From contig JACKDR010000001.1 in the NCBI GenBank assembly GCA_020633495.1, forward strand, positions 598,765 through 662,764: a stretch of 64,000 nucleotides of DNA. Direction: 5' to 3'. This DNA comes from Kofleriaceae bacterium (lineage in GTDB: Bacteria; Myxococcota_A; Polyangia; Haliangiales; Haliangiaceae). How positions within the stretch are numbered: position 1 is the first letter of the stretch; every line of letters begins with the position of its first letter. Below, piece by piece: positions 31,860-40,829 of this stretch. The translations under genes were made by a program, and so were the position numbers. The notes under the pieces are model-generated. The model did no database searches. It was given only the letters and a program-made list of their open reading frames with translations, and was not told where the DNA came from.

Positions 31860-33066
31860 ATGTTCGATCGCGAGGACGAGCGTGTTTCCGAGGAGACCGG
31901 TATCGGCAACGTCGGCGGTAGCGCGACGACATCCGCCGACTGGCGACAGCTCGATCGCCAGCTGCGCTGGCATCGCCCGGCGCCGCGCCGCGCTCGACGC
32001 CGAAGAGGCGCGCTGGCTGGTGCGCGCGCAGCAGCTGGAGCTGCACCGGCGCTCCGGCTACGCGACGCTGCTCGAGTACCTGGAGCGCACGCTCGGCTAC
32101 GGGCCGCGCGCGGCGCGCGAGCGACTGCGGGTCGCGAACGCGCTGCAGGTGCTGCCGGCGACCGCGGCGGCGCTGGCCCGGGGCGACCACGCGTACTCGG
32201 CGGTGCGCGAGCTGACCCGGGTGTGCCGGCAGGACACCGAGCGCGCGTGGCTCGACGCGGTCGCGGGCAAGACCGTGCACGAGATCGAGGCCATGGTCGC
32301 GGGGCGCAAGCCGGGTGACTTGCCCGGCGACCCGGTGGATCCCGAGGACGTGCGCAAGACGCTGGTGATGGAGGTCTCGGCGGAGACCTTCGCGGTGTGG
32401 CGCGACGCGCGGCTCGCGCTGGAGCTCGAGCGCGGCGAGCCGGTGTCCGACGACGAGGTCCTGCGGACGGTGTGTCTGGACCGGCTGGCCGGCGCGCGCG
32501 GCGCCGGCCGCGCGGCAGGCCGCGCCGCGTTCCAGATCGCGCTGATGGTCTGCCCTGCGTGCGAGCGCGCGACCCAGGACGGCGGCGGGCGCGCGGTCGA
32601 GGTCCCCGCGCGTGTCGCCGCACGGGCGCGGTGCGACGCCCGGGTGATCGGCCGGGTCGATGGCGCCACCGTCGAGAAGGCGACGTCGACGATCCCGCCG
32701 CGGGTGCGCGCCGCGGTGATCGCGCGCGATCACGGTCGGTGCCGGGTGCCCGGCTGTCGATCGTCGCGGTGGATCGAGGTGCACCACGTGCGGCCGCGGG
32801 CGCGCGGCGGGAGACACACCCTGGACAACCTGATCTGCCTGTGCGGCGGTCACCACGACGCGGTCCACGTGGGTCGGCTGCGGATCGCGGGCGGCGCGGA
32901 GGGCGAGCTCGTGTTCACGCACGCGGACGGGCGGCGATATGGTGCGCCGCCGGAAACGACGAAGGCGCCGCCCGAGGCCATGTCCCGCGCGGCCCCCGCG
33001 GCCCACGTGGGCCTGTCGCTTGCGGAGCTCATCGAGCGCGCGACGCGCAGGGTGTCATCGACGTGA
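31860..33066 (+). pseudogene. DUF222-HNH family protein, copy 2, frameshifted
   Basis: The start ATG 31860 gives MFDREDERVSEETG, with GGAGG upstream, matching copy 1. About 36 codons later, after QLDRQLR, one extra base near 31969 shifts the frame; the rest continues as GIARRRAALDAEEARWLV and onward. The downstream frame keeps the full DUF222 region and HNH motifs (CRVPGC, EVHHVRPRARGG, LCGGHHDAVH) and ends LAELIERATRRVSST. Protein identity with copy 1 is high over the whole length. Either a recent pseudogene or a sequencing error; the intact downstream frame argues for a recent event or error. Confidence 0.75.
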
Positions 33067-33125
33067 AGGCCCGCCGGCCCGCCCGGCGACGCCCGCGCCC
33101 TGCGCCTCGCGGCCGCCGCCCGGGC

Positions 33126-34223
33126 TCACGCCCGCGACGCGGCCAGCACGATCTCGCGCAGCGCCGGGTCGGCCCGCAGCCGCTCGGCCAGGCCCGCGCC
33201 GACGACCGCCGCGACGGCCTGGCCGGCCTCGGGGCTGTCGAGCCGGTCCTTGGTCGGCTCGCCCCAGCGGGGATGGTAGAGCGCGACGTGCACCGCGGCC
33301 ACCAGCCCGCGAGGCAGCGCGTCGGCGCCGGCCAGCCGGGTCGCCGACACGTCGCCGGGCGCGACCTGCTGGACGGCGTCGGCGAGGCCTCGCATCAGGC
33401 CGGCGACGTGCGTGCCCTGCGTCGCGGCGAACTGGCTGACGAAGCCGCGCAGCCGCGCCGGGCCGTCGGTCCACGCGAGCACGACCTCGACGTCGACGTC
33501 GTCGAGGCTGCCACGCAGCTGCACCGGCTCGCCCGCGATCTCGGCCCCCGCCGCGTCGGCGAGCACCAGATCGAGCAGGCCGCGGGGCGAGCACATCGTG
33601 CGACGGGCGCCGTCGGCGACCAGCTCGAAGATCATGCCGGGGTTGAGCGCGGCGAGCTCGGTCAGCCGCGCCGCGATCGCCGCGACGTCCCACGGCAGCC
33701 GGGGCGCGAAGATCTCCGCGTCGGGCTCGAAGCGCAGGCGGGTCCCGGTGGCCGTCGTCGGGCCGAGGTCGCGCAGCGGGCCGAGCGCCTCGCCGCGCCG
33801 GTAGGCGACGTGCCAGCGCCGACCACCACGCGCCACCTCGACCTCGCACGTCGACGACAGCGCGGCGACGACGCACAGCCCGACCCCGAAGAGCCCGGGG
33901 GCGACGTGGACGTGCGGGCTGTCACCGAACGCCGTGCCGGTGGTGTGGTGCTCGGTCATGACCCGTTCGAGCAGCGACCGCCCGGGCGCCTCGGGGTCCG
34001 GGTCGACCGGGATGCCCCGGCCGTCGTCCTCGACGGTGCACGCCGGCCCTTCGAGGGTCACCGTCGCCCGGGTCGCGCCGCTGCGCAGGTGGTCGTCGAT
34101 GACGTTGGCGATGACCTCCCACAGCATGTGGTGCTGGCCGCTGCCGTCGGTGGTGTCGCCGATGTACATGCCCGGCCGCAGCCGGACCGCCTCGCGCACG
34201 CTCGGCGGCGACGCCGCCGTCAC
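33126..34223 (-). CDS. GyrB/ParE-like ATPase without Toprim domain
   Basis: 365 residues from GTG 34223, overlapping the meaB stop (GTGA). It begins like GyrB (SVREAVRLRPGMYIGDTTDG, HHMLWEVIANVIDDHL), has the GHKL nucleotide motif (CTVEDDGRGIPVD) and FGVGLCVVAALSS, then a transducer-like domain with SQFAATQGTHVAGL. It ends before the Toprim and C-terminal regions found in true GyrB (about 800 residues), so it cannot act as a normal topoisomerase subunit. A specialised ATPase or decayed paralogue is possible. Its place after meaB and meaA is unusual. Confidence 0.75.
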   Translation of the reverse strand: MTAASPPSVREAVRLRPGMYIGDTTDGSGQHHMLWEVIANVIDDHLRSGATRATVTLEGPACTVEDDGRGIPVDPDPEAPGRSLLERVMTEHHTTGTAFGDSPHVHVAPGLFGVGLCVVAALSSTCEVEVARGGRRWHVAYRRGEALGPLRDLGPTTATGTRLRFEPDAEIFAPRLPWDVAAIAARLTELAALNPGMIFELVADGARRTMCSPRGLLDLVLADAAGAEIAGEPVQLRGSLDDVDVEVVLAWTDGPARLRGFVSQFAATQGTHVAGLMRGLADAVQQVAPGDVSATRLAGADALPRGLVAAVHVALYHPRWGEPTKDRLDSPEAGQAVAAVVGAGLAERLRADPALREIVLAASRA

Positions 34224-35205
34224 GCCCCCACCTCGCCGTCGAACGCCGCCTGCGCCGCCTCGAAGCCGCCGTGGGCGGCGACGTACGCCGCGGCGCCGCC
34301 GGCCGCGGTCAGGCGCGCGACGCCGCGGCGGCCGTGCTCGGCCGCGACCCAGCGCTCGAAGAAGTGGGCGGCGCGGGCCTCGACGCCGGCGCCGGCCGGG
34401 CCGGTCAGGATCTCGGCGCACAGGGTGTCGACGCCGGCGCCGGTACGGGCGCTGACCCGGTGCAGCGGCACCTCGGCGCCGGGGCGGGCCAGGCGCAGCG
34501 ACGCCCGCAGCGCGTGGAACGTCGCGCTGGCCGGCTCGCCGACGTCGGCCTTGGACACCACGAAGGCGTCGGGCAGCTCCATGATGCCGGCCTTCATGAA
34601 CTGGACGTGGTCGCCGGCCAGCGGCGGCACGATCAGGTAGGTCCGGTCCGCGACCCGGACGATCTCGATCTCGCTCTGCCCGACCCCGACGGTCTCGACG
34701 AAGACGACGTCGAACAGGCGGGTCAGCAGCCGGCACACCTGGAAGGTCGTGCGCGCGACGCCGCCCAGCTCGCCGGCCGCGGCCTGGCTGCGGAAGTACA
34801 GGCGCGGCTCGCCGGCAGGGAACCGGACCCGGGTGCGATCGCCGAGCAGCGCGCCGCCCGACACCGGCGACGACGGATCCACCGCCAGCACCGCGACCGC
34901 GCGGCCCGGCGCCGCCGCGACCAGGCGCACCGCCAGCTCGCCGACCAGCGTCGACTTGCCGGCGCCCGGCGCCCCGGTGACGCCGACGACGCGGCCGCGC
35001 CGCGCCCCGGCGGCGTCGAGGCGCGCCAGCACGCGGGCCCGCGCCGCCGCCGCGCGCTCGGCCGCGGGTCCTCGAACGCGGTGACCAGCTTGCCGATCGC
35101 GCGCTTGTCGTGGGCGCGCGCGGCGTCGGCCAGCGCGTCGAGCGCCGCGTCGCGGGCCGCCGCGGGCGCGGCGCCGTCGTCGGGCCCGGCGGGATCGCGG
35201 CCCAT
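34220..35205 (-). CDS. meaB: MeaB-type GTPase, mutase chaperone, with frameshift
   Basis: About 328 residues if repaired. The N-terminus from ATG 35205 (MGRDPAGPDD, then KRAIGKLVTAFEDPRP) is in a different frame from the main part. A missing base near 35060-35070, in a GC-rich run, joins it to RARVLARLDAAG. The GTPase core shows GAPGAGKSTL (Walker A), VDPSSPVSGGALLGDRTR, the MeaB-type switch ETVGVGQSE and the SKAD guanine motif. MeaB proteins protect and reload B12-dependent acyl-CoA mutases. The mutase gene directly upstream (5-bp gap) fits this role. Confidence 0.88.
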
Positions 35206-35210
35206 CGCGG

Positions 35211-37217
35211 CTACCGGCGGGCCTCGATGACGTCCATCATCCGGTCGACGACGTCGATCAGCTGGTAGTCAGCGGGCGTGAAGACCTGGGCGACGCCGCG
35301 CGCCTGCAGCTCGGCGACGTCGTCGCGCGGCACGATGCCGCCGAGCACCACCGGGATCTCGGCGCCGTGGCGACGCAGCGTCGCCATCAGCTGGTCGGTC
35401 AGCTCGAGGTGCGAGCCGCTGAGGATCGACACGCCGATCAGATCGGCGTCCTCCTCGACCGCGCTGGCGACGATCTCGTCGGGGGTCAGCCGGATGCCCG
35501 AGTAGACGACGTCGAAGCCGGCGTGGCGCGCCGCCACCGCGATGACCTCGGCGCCGTTGGAGTGGCCGTCGAGGCCGGGCTTGCCGACGACCAGGCGGGG
35601 CCGGTGGCCGTGGGCCGCGGCGAACCCGTCGATGCGGGCGCGCAGGGTGGCCAGCCGGTCGGGCGCCAGGTCGAGGGTCTGGCCGTCGATGCCGGTCAGC
35701 GCCCGGTACTCGCCGAAGACGCCGCGCAGCGCGTTCGCCCACTCGCCGGTGGTGACCCGCGCCAGCGCGCACTCGATCGACGGCTCCATCAGGTTGTCGC
35801 CGCTCCGCGCCGCGGCCTCGAGCCGGGCCAGCGCGTCGCGGACCCGGCCGGCGTCGCGCCGGGCGCGGGTCGCGGCCAGCGCCGTCATCGCCTCCTCGAC
35901 CGCGGCCGGATCGACGCGGAAGACGCCGCCGTCGTCGCCGCCGACCAGCGGCGACGGCAGGCCGTCGGTCCACCGGTTGACGCCGACCACGACCTGGTCG
36001 CCGCGGTTGATGCTGGCCATGCGATCGGCCATCGACCGCACCAGCTGGCTCTTCATGTAGCCGGCGTCGATCGCGCCGCGGACGCCGCCCATCGCCAGGA
36101 TGCGATCGATCTCGCCGCGCGCGCCGTCGCAGATCGCCGCGACCTTGGACGCGACCACCGGGCTGCCGTCGAACAGATCGGGGTACTCGAGCAGGTCGGT
36201 CTCGAACGCCAGGATCTGCTGCAGGCGCAGCGACCACTGCTGGTCCCACGGCCGCGGCAGGCTCATCGCCTCGTTCCAGGTCGGCAGCTGCAACGCCCGG
36301 CACCGGGCGTTGCGCGACAGCGTCACGCCCAGGGCTTCGAGCAGGATCCGCCACGCGTTGTTCTCGGGCTGGCTCTCGGTGAGGCCCAGCGAGTTGACCT
36401 GGACGCCGTAGCGGAACAGCCGGTACTTGGGGTTGGTGATGCCGTAGCGGTCGCGGCAGATGTCGTCCCACAGCGCGCCGAACGCGCGCATCTTGCACAT
36501 CTCCTCGACGAACCGGATCCCGGCGTTGACGAAGAACGAGATCCGGCCGACGCAGCGGGCGAAGCGCTCGTCGTCGATGCGGCCGCGCTCGCGCAGCAGA
36601 TCGAGGATGCCGATCGCGTTGGCCAGCGCGAACGCGACCTCCTGAAGCGGCGTCGCGCCGGCCTCCTGCAGGTGGTAGCTGCAGATGTTCGACGGGTTCC
36701 ACTCGGGGACGTGGTCGACGCAGTACTCGTAGGTCTCGGCGACCAGCCGCAGCGAGTGCTCGGGCGGGAAGATGTACGTGCCGCGCGCCAGGTACTCCTT
36801 GACGATGTCGTTCTGGGTCGTGCCCTTGAGCGCGGTCTCGGGCACGCCGCGCTCGCGGGCCAGCGCGACGTACAGCGCCAGCAGCCACATCGCGGTGCCG
36901 TTGATCGTCATCGACGTGTTCATGCGGTCGAGGGGGATGCCCTCGAACAGCACGTGGAAGTCGTCGAGCGAGTTGATCGGCACGCCGACCTTGCCGACCT
37001 CGGGTCGGGCGACCGGATCGTCGGACGAGTAGCCGCACTGGGTCGGCAGATCGAACGCGATCGACAGCCCGGTCTGGCCCTGCTCGAGGTTGGCCCGGTA
37101 GAGCTGGTTGGAGGCCCGCGGGCTGGAGTGGCCGGCGTAGGTGCGGAAGATCCACGGCCGGTCTGGCGCGGGCGCGCCGTCCTTGCCGACGAGGACGTGG
37201 GGCGGCTGGTCGGACAT
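35211..37217 (-). CDS. meaA: B12-dependent acyl-CoA mutase, ethylmalonyl-CoA mutase/MeaA type
   Basis: 668 residues: an N-terminal TIM-barrel mutase domain (about 1-510) fused to a B12-binding domain (about 535-665) with the base-off motif GLDGHSNG (Asp-x-His-x-x-Gly) and GVSILSGSH. The length suits MeaA/Ecm proteins. The substrate region reads FRTYAGHSS, the His-Ser form known from MeaA/Ecm, rather than the RQYAGFS of methylmalonyl-CoA mutase large subunits. So it probably isomerises ethylmalonyl-CoA to methylsuccinyl-CoA or a related acyl-CoA. No crotonyl-CoA carboxylase/reductase or other ethylmalonyl-pathway gene is in the window. meaB follows directly. Confidence 0.8.
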   Translation of the reverse strand: MSDQPPHVLVGKDGAPAPDRPWIFRTYAGHSSPRASNQLYRANLEQGQTGLSIAFDLPTQCGYSSDDPVARPEVGKVGVPINSLDDFHVLFEGIPLDRMNTSMTINGTAMWLLALYVALARERGVPETALKGTTQNDIVKEYLARGTYIFPPEHSLRLVAETYEYCVDHVPEWNPSNICSYHLQEAGATPLQEVAFALANAIGILDLLRERGRIDDERFARCVGRISFFVNAGIRFVEEMCKMRAFGALWDDICRDRYGITNPKYRLFRYGVQVNSLGLTESQPENNAWRILLEALGVTLSRNARCRALQLPTWNEAMSLPRPWDQQWSLRLQQILAFETDLLEYPDLFDGSPVVASKVAAICDGARGEIDRILAMGGVRGAIDAGYMKSQLVRSMADRMASINRGDQVVVGVNRWTDGLPSPLVGGDDGGVFRVDPAAVEEAMTALAATRARRDAGRVRDALARLEAAARSGDNLMEPSIECALARVTTGEWANALRGVFGEYRALTGIDGQTLDLAPDRLATLRARIDGFAAAHGHRPRLVVGKPGLDGHSNGAEVIAVAARHAGFDVVYSGIRLTPDEIVASAVEEDADLIGVSILSGSHLELTDQLMATLRRHGAEIPVVLGGIVPRDDVAELQARGVAQVFTPADYQLIDVVDRMMDVIEARR

Positions 37218-37311
37218 CGACGCGACTCTACCGCGCGCGTCGCGGCGGCGCGGCGAAGAACGCCGCTCACGCGCGGCGTCGTGACGTCGCGGCGCCGCGG
37301 CCCCGCCCCGA

Positions 37312-37355
37312 GCGCCGGTCAGGCGTCGTAGAGGCGCCGGTCAGGCGTCGTAGAG
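37312..37355. repeat. 22-bp tandem duplication at the 3' end of the ATPase gene
   Basis: GCGCCGGTCAGGCGTCGTAG plus AG occurs at 37312-37333 and again at 37334-37355. The second copy contains the stop and the last codons (LYDA) of the ATPase gene, the first repeats them downstream. Confidence 0.85.
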
Positions 37356-38747
37356 GTCGGCGAGGTCGTGCCAGATCGCGCCCTCGGGGGTGGCCCGTGG
37401 CCGGGTCCGGACGAACAGGTGGCGACCGATCGTCGCGTTCCGGGGGTTGGGGTAGGCGCCGACCTTGGCCTCGAGCTCGGCGACCAGCGCCGGGCCCGAG
37501 CGCACCGCGCCCCACTTGCACTCGCCGAGGTCGGTCCAGCCGTCGCCGCGGACCCCGACGACGTCGATCTGGACGTCGCGATCCCAGTACTCGCCGACCT
37601 GCGCCGGCGCGGCGACGCCGTCGCGCGCGTACAGGTGAGGCAGCGCCTCGCGGCACAGCCGCTCGAAGCAGCCACCGAAGTAGGCGTCGAGGTCGCCGGC
37701 GATCAGCTCCTGCCAGGCGGCGCGCGGGCCGCGCTGCTGGATGAAGCTGCGGTGCGGGAAGACGAACCGGAACCAGAACCGCAGCAGCGGATCGTCGACG
37801 ACGTAGCGGACGTCGCGCTTGCGCGGCCGCGCCCCGGTCATCGGGTAGCGGCGCGACACGTAGCCGAGCTGGATCAGCTGCTCGAGCCAGTAGTGCAGCG
37901 ACCGCTCGGGCAGGCCGGCGGCGCCGGCGATCGCGCGCTGGGTGTGGTGGCCGCCCGCGATCGCCCACAGCACGGCGTGGTAGCTCTGGACGTCGCGCAG
38001 CTCCTCGCGCAGCAGGAACTCGGGCTCGCGGTACAGCGCGGCGTACTCGGACAGCAGGTTGGCCTCGACGTTGGCGCGCACCGAGCGCGCCGGATCGAAG
38101 GCGCGCAGGTACAGCGGCACGCCGCCGCACAGGAAGTACGCCGCGGCGCGGTCGACCGCCGACCACCGCGGGTGGAACGCGGCGGCCTCGCGGTAGCCGA
38201 ACGGCGCCAGCTTGATCTGCGCGGTGCGCCGGCCGTACAGCGGGCTGCGCTGGCCCAGGACCTCGCGCTCCATGAAGCCGATGAACGAGCCGCACAGGAT
38301 GAGCATGACCTTGCCGGAGCGGCGCCACTTGCGGTCCCACAGCTCCTGCAGGATCGACGGCAGGCCGACGGCGGCCTGGGCGGTCCACTGGAACTCGTCG
38401 AGGGCGAGGATCAGCCGGCGCGGCGACCGCCAGCGGTCGACGATCGTGTCGAGCGCGCGCCGCCAGTCGTCGTCGGGTAGCGCCGCGATCAGCGGCTCGT
38501 CGAGCAGGCGCGCCGCGTCGTCGAGCAGCTCGCGCAGCTGCAGCGGCGCCGGCGCCAGCTTGCCGACGTGGTAGAGGCCGGGCCGGTCGCGCAGGAGGTG
38601 CATGATCAGCTCGCTCTTGCCGACCCGGCGGCGGCCGTAGATCGGCACGAACGCGCTGTCGCGGCCGCGGTAGGCGGCGTCGAGCGCGGCCAGCTCGGCG
38701 GCGCGCCCGACGAACTGATCGGTGGGCAGGGACGGCGGCGGCGTCAC
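37341..38747 (-). CDS. Archaeal-type AAA ATPase with DUF234 nuclease-like C-terminus
   Basis: 468 residues. The ATPase part (about 1-230) has FVGRAAELAALDAAY, Walker A YGRRRVGKSELI and Walker B LILALDEFQW, the pattern of the ATPase_2 family common in archaea. A winged helix follows (about 270-330; RAIAGAAGLPERSLHYWLEQL), then the DUF234 region with QIDVVGVRGDGW and ECKWG, which looks like a PD-(D/E)xK-type nuclease core. Function is unknown; the family is often mobile and may act in toxin or defence roles. A dense array of inverted half-sites lies just upstream. Confidence 0.8.
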   Translation of the reverse strand: MTPPPSLPTDQFVGRAAELAALDAAYRGRDSAFVPIYGRRRVGKSELIMHLLRDRPGLYHVGKLAPAPLQLRELLDDAARLLDEPLIAALPDDDWRRALDTIVDRWRSPRRLILALDEFQWTAQAAVGLPSILQELWDRKWRRSGKVMLILCGSFIGFMEREVLGQRSPLYGRRTAQIKLAPFGYREAAAFHPRWSAVDRAAAYFLCGGVPLYLRAFDPARSVRANVEANLLSEYAALYREPEFLLREELRDVQSYHAVLWAIAGGHHTQRAIAGAAGLPERSLHYWLEQLIQLGYVSRRYPMTGARPRKRDVRYVVDDPLLRFWFRFVFPHRSFIQQRGPRAAWQELIAGDLDAYFGGCFERLCREALPHLYARDGVAAPAQVGEYWDRDVQIDVVGVRGDGWTDLGECKWGAVRSGPALVAELEAKVGAYPNPRNATIGRHLFVRTRPRATPEGAIWHDLADLYDA

Positions 38748-38771
38748 GCGGCCAGCCTAGCACGCCCCTCG

Positions 38772-38830
38772 AAGTCAACAAGCCACGACTTGCCAAGCCG
38801 TAACTTGTCAAGTCATGGCTAGACAAGTCG
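38772..38830. promoter_or_regulatory. Operator-like array of CAAGTC half-sites upstream of the ATPase gene
   Basis: A 60-bp, comparatively AT-rich island between the SRAP gene and the ATPase start. CAAGTC or its complement appears about five times: AAGTC 38772, GACTTG 38787, ACTTG-T-CAAGT 38803-38813 (a perfect palindrome), and CAAGTCG 38824-38830 paired with CGACTTG 38786-38792. The sites lie 25-83 bp upstream of GTG 38747, where a regulator would bind. Confidence 0.5.
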
Positions 38831-38882
38831 CGGAGGCGCCCCGACCCGGCCACCCCGGGGCGCCCCCGCCCCGGCCCGGCGC

Positions 38883-39617
38883 TCAGAACAGCCGGCCCTG
38901 GCGGGGCGGCTCGGGCGGCGGCGCCGGCGCCACCGGCTCGACACAGTCGGGCGCGTCGTGGCCGGGCGCGCCCACCGCGGCGGCCACCTCGGCGGCCTGC
39001 CAGTCGGCGACCGGCGGCACCGCGAGGACCTCCGCGAGGACCGACGCGGGCAGCGGTCCCGGCGCCAGCCAGGTCGCGTAGTGGGTCGGCGCGACCACGA
39101 CCGGCATGCGGTCGTGGATCGGCTCGACCAGGGGGTTGGGCGGCCCGGTGACGATCGCGAAGCTGACCAGCCACGCGCCGTCGGGGCCGCGCCACCGCTC
39201 CCACAGCCCGGCGAAGCCGACCGGCCGGCGCGGCACCGGGCGCAGGTACATCGGCACCCGCTTGCCGGCCTTGCCGTCGCCGCGGGTGACCCACTCGTAG
39301 AAGCCGTCGGCGGCGACCAGGCAGCGCCGGTGCTTGACCGCGTCGCGGAACGCGGGCCGCTGGCTCAGGCTCTCGACCCGGGCGTTGATCATCCGGGCGC
39401 CGACGGCGGGCCCGTCGGCCCACGGCGGCACCAGGCCCCACCGCATCAGCTCGACGGCGCGGACCCCGTCGCGCGCGACCACGACCGGCGCCGGCTGGGT
39501 CGGGGCGATGTTGAAGCGCGGCCGCCACCACTCGCTGGCCTCGGCGGGCTCGGCGACCGCGAGCATGAACTCCTCGGCCAGCCCGGCCTGCGAGGTGAGG
39601 GTGTAGCGACCGCACAT
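38883..39617 (-). CDS. SRAP domain protein (YedK/HMCES family)
   Basis: 244 residues from ATG 39617. It starts MCGRYTLTS, so after removal of Met the catalytic Cys2 is exposed. Further conserved elements are RFNIAPTQPAPVV, RMINARVESLSQRPAF, RCLVAADGFYEW and PIHDRMPVV (catalytic His). SRAP proteins crosslink covalently to abasic sites in single-stranded DNA and shield them during replication. The C-terminus is Pro-rich, ending RQGRLF. The gene is divergent from the DUF1517 gene with 127 bp between them. Confidence 0.93.
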   Translation of the reverse strand: MCGRYTLTSQAGLAEEFMLAVAEPAEASEWWRPRFNIAPTQPAPVVVARDGVRAVELMRWGLVPPWADGPAVGARMINARVESLSQRPAFRDAVKHRRCLVAADGFYEWVTRGDGKAGKRVPMYLRPVPRRPVGFAGLWERWRGPDGAWLVSFAIVTGPPNPLVEPIHDRMPVVVAPTHYATWLAPGPLPASVLAEVLAVPPVADWQAAEVAAAVGAPGHDAPDCVEPVAPAPPPEPPRQGRLF

Positions 39618-39744
39618 CGTGGCCCCAGGGTAGCGCGGCGTCGGCGAGCGTGCGTACCATCGTCGCGCGTGTCCGCGCCCGGGGGGCAGGGCCGCGGCTC
39701 CCGCACGCGCGGGCGCCCCACCCGATCCTCGCGAGCTGCCGATC

Positions 39745-40815
39745 ATGCCCACGTCGCGTCCGCGTACCAGCGCCCGCCCCCGCCCGTCCCCGCCGCGCCT
39801 CGCCGCGCTGCTCGTCCTCGCGCTGGTGCTCGGCGTCGTGGTCGGTGGCGTCGCGACCGCGGTCGCCCAGAGCACCGGCGGCAGCTACGGCGGCGGCTCG
39901 TGGAGCTCGGGCGGCGGGGGCTCGCACTCCAGCTCCAGCTCGAGCTCCGGTGGCGGCGGCTGGTCGCACTCGAGCTCGAGCGGTGGCTCGCGCCACTCGT
40001 CAGGCGGCGGGGGCGGCGGGGGCGATGGCGGCGCCATGTTCGGCGTCCTCGTCGTCGGCGTGCTGTTCTGCGCCGTCGTCGTGCTCACGACGCAGTCGAA
40101 CCGCATCACCAGCGGCGCACGCACCTACGCGGCCAGCGACCCCGCGCGCGCCGACGTCACGGTCATCGAGCTCGCCCTCGACGCCCGGGTCCGGCCGTTC
40201 GTGCAGCAGGCGCTGACGCGCATGGCCCAGGCGGGCGACACCTCGACCCCCGGGGGGCTCGCCGCGCTGCTCGGCGAGACCGCGCTGCTGCTGCGGCGCC
40301 TGCGCGACGCCTGGGTCTACGGCGGCGCCTACAACCACGACATGATGTCGATGGAGCTGGCGCACCAGGTGTTCGAGCGCCAGGTCGCCGACGCCCGCGC
40401 GACCTTCTCGCACGAGCTGATCCGCAACCAGGCCGGCACCGTCACCACCGCGGCGGCGCCGGCGCTGGTGCGCCGCCCCGACGAGGGCCCCGGCCTGGTG
40501 CTGGTCACGCTGGTGGTGGCGTCGCGCGACGAGCTGTTCACGGTCCGCCGCGTCGGCAACGGCGACGACCTGCGGCTCGCCCTCGAGTCGCTCAGCGCGG
40601 TGACCGCGCCCCGGCTGATCGCGATGGAGGTGGTGTGGACCCCCGCCGATCCCGACGATCGCATGAGCTCGGTCGAGCTCGAGGCCATCCGCGCCGGCAA
40701 GGTGTTCCCGATCGCGGGCGCCATGGTCGGCAAGGTGGTGTGCATGTACTGCAGCGGGCCGTTCCCGGCCGAGCTGATGTCGTGCCCGCACTGCGGCGGC
40801 CGGGCGCCGACCTGA
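39745..40815 (+). CDS. DUF1517-like membrane protein with C-terminal zinc ribbon
   Basis: 356 residues. A signal-like helix (about 20-40), then a Gly/Ser-rich segment (about 45-95), a second helix (about 97-115, FGVLVVGVLFCAVVVL) and a globular part with RADVTVIELALDARVRPFVQQAL. This layout is typical of DUF1517 proteins in phototrophs and other bacteria. At the C-terminus two Cys-x2-Cys pairs (CMYC and CPHC) form a likely zinc ribbon. Function unknown; a membrane-anchored cytoplasmic domain is likely. Confidence 0.75.
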   Translation: MPTSRPRTSARPRPSPPRLAALLVLALVLGVVVGGVATAVAQSTGGSYGGGSWSSGGGGSHSSSSSSSGGGGWSHSSSSGGSRHSSGGGGGGGDGGAMFGVLVVGVLFCAVVVLTTQSNRITSGARTYAASDPARADVTVIELALDARVRPFVQQALTRMAQAGDTSTPGGLAALLGETALLLRRLRDAWVYGGAYNHDMMSMELAHQVFERQVADARATFSHELIRNQAGTVTTAAAPALVRRPDEGPGLVLVTLVVASRDELFTVRRVGNGDDLRLALESLSAVTAPRLIAMEVVWTPADPDDRMSSVELEAIRAGKVFPIAGAMVGKVVCMYCSGPFPAELMSCPHCGGRAPT

Positions 40816-40829
40816 CGTGGGCCCCTCGG

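Noticed and set aside
35211..37217. Methylmalonyl-CoA mutase large subunit
   Set aside because: The substrate region is RTYAGHSS and not RQYAGFS, and the length fits MeaA/Ecm. Not fully excluded.
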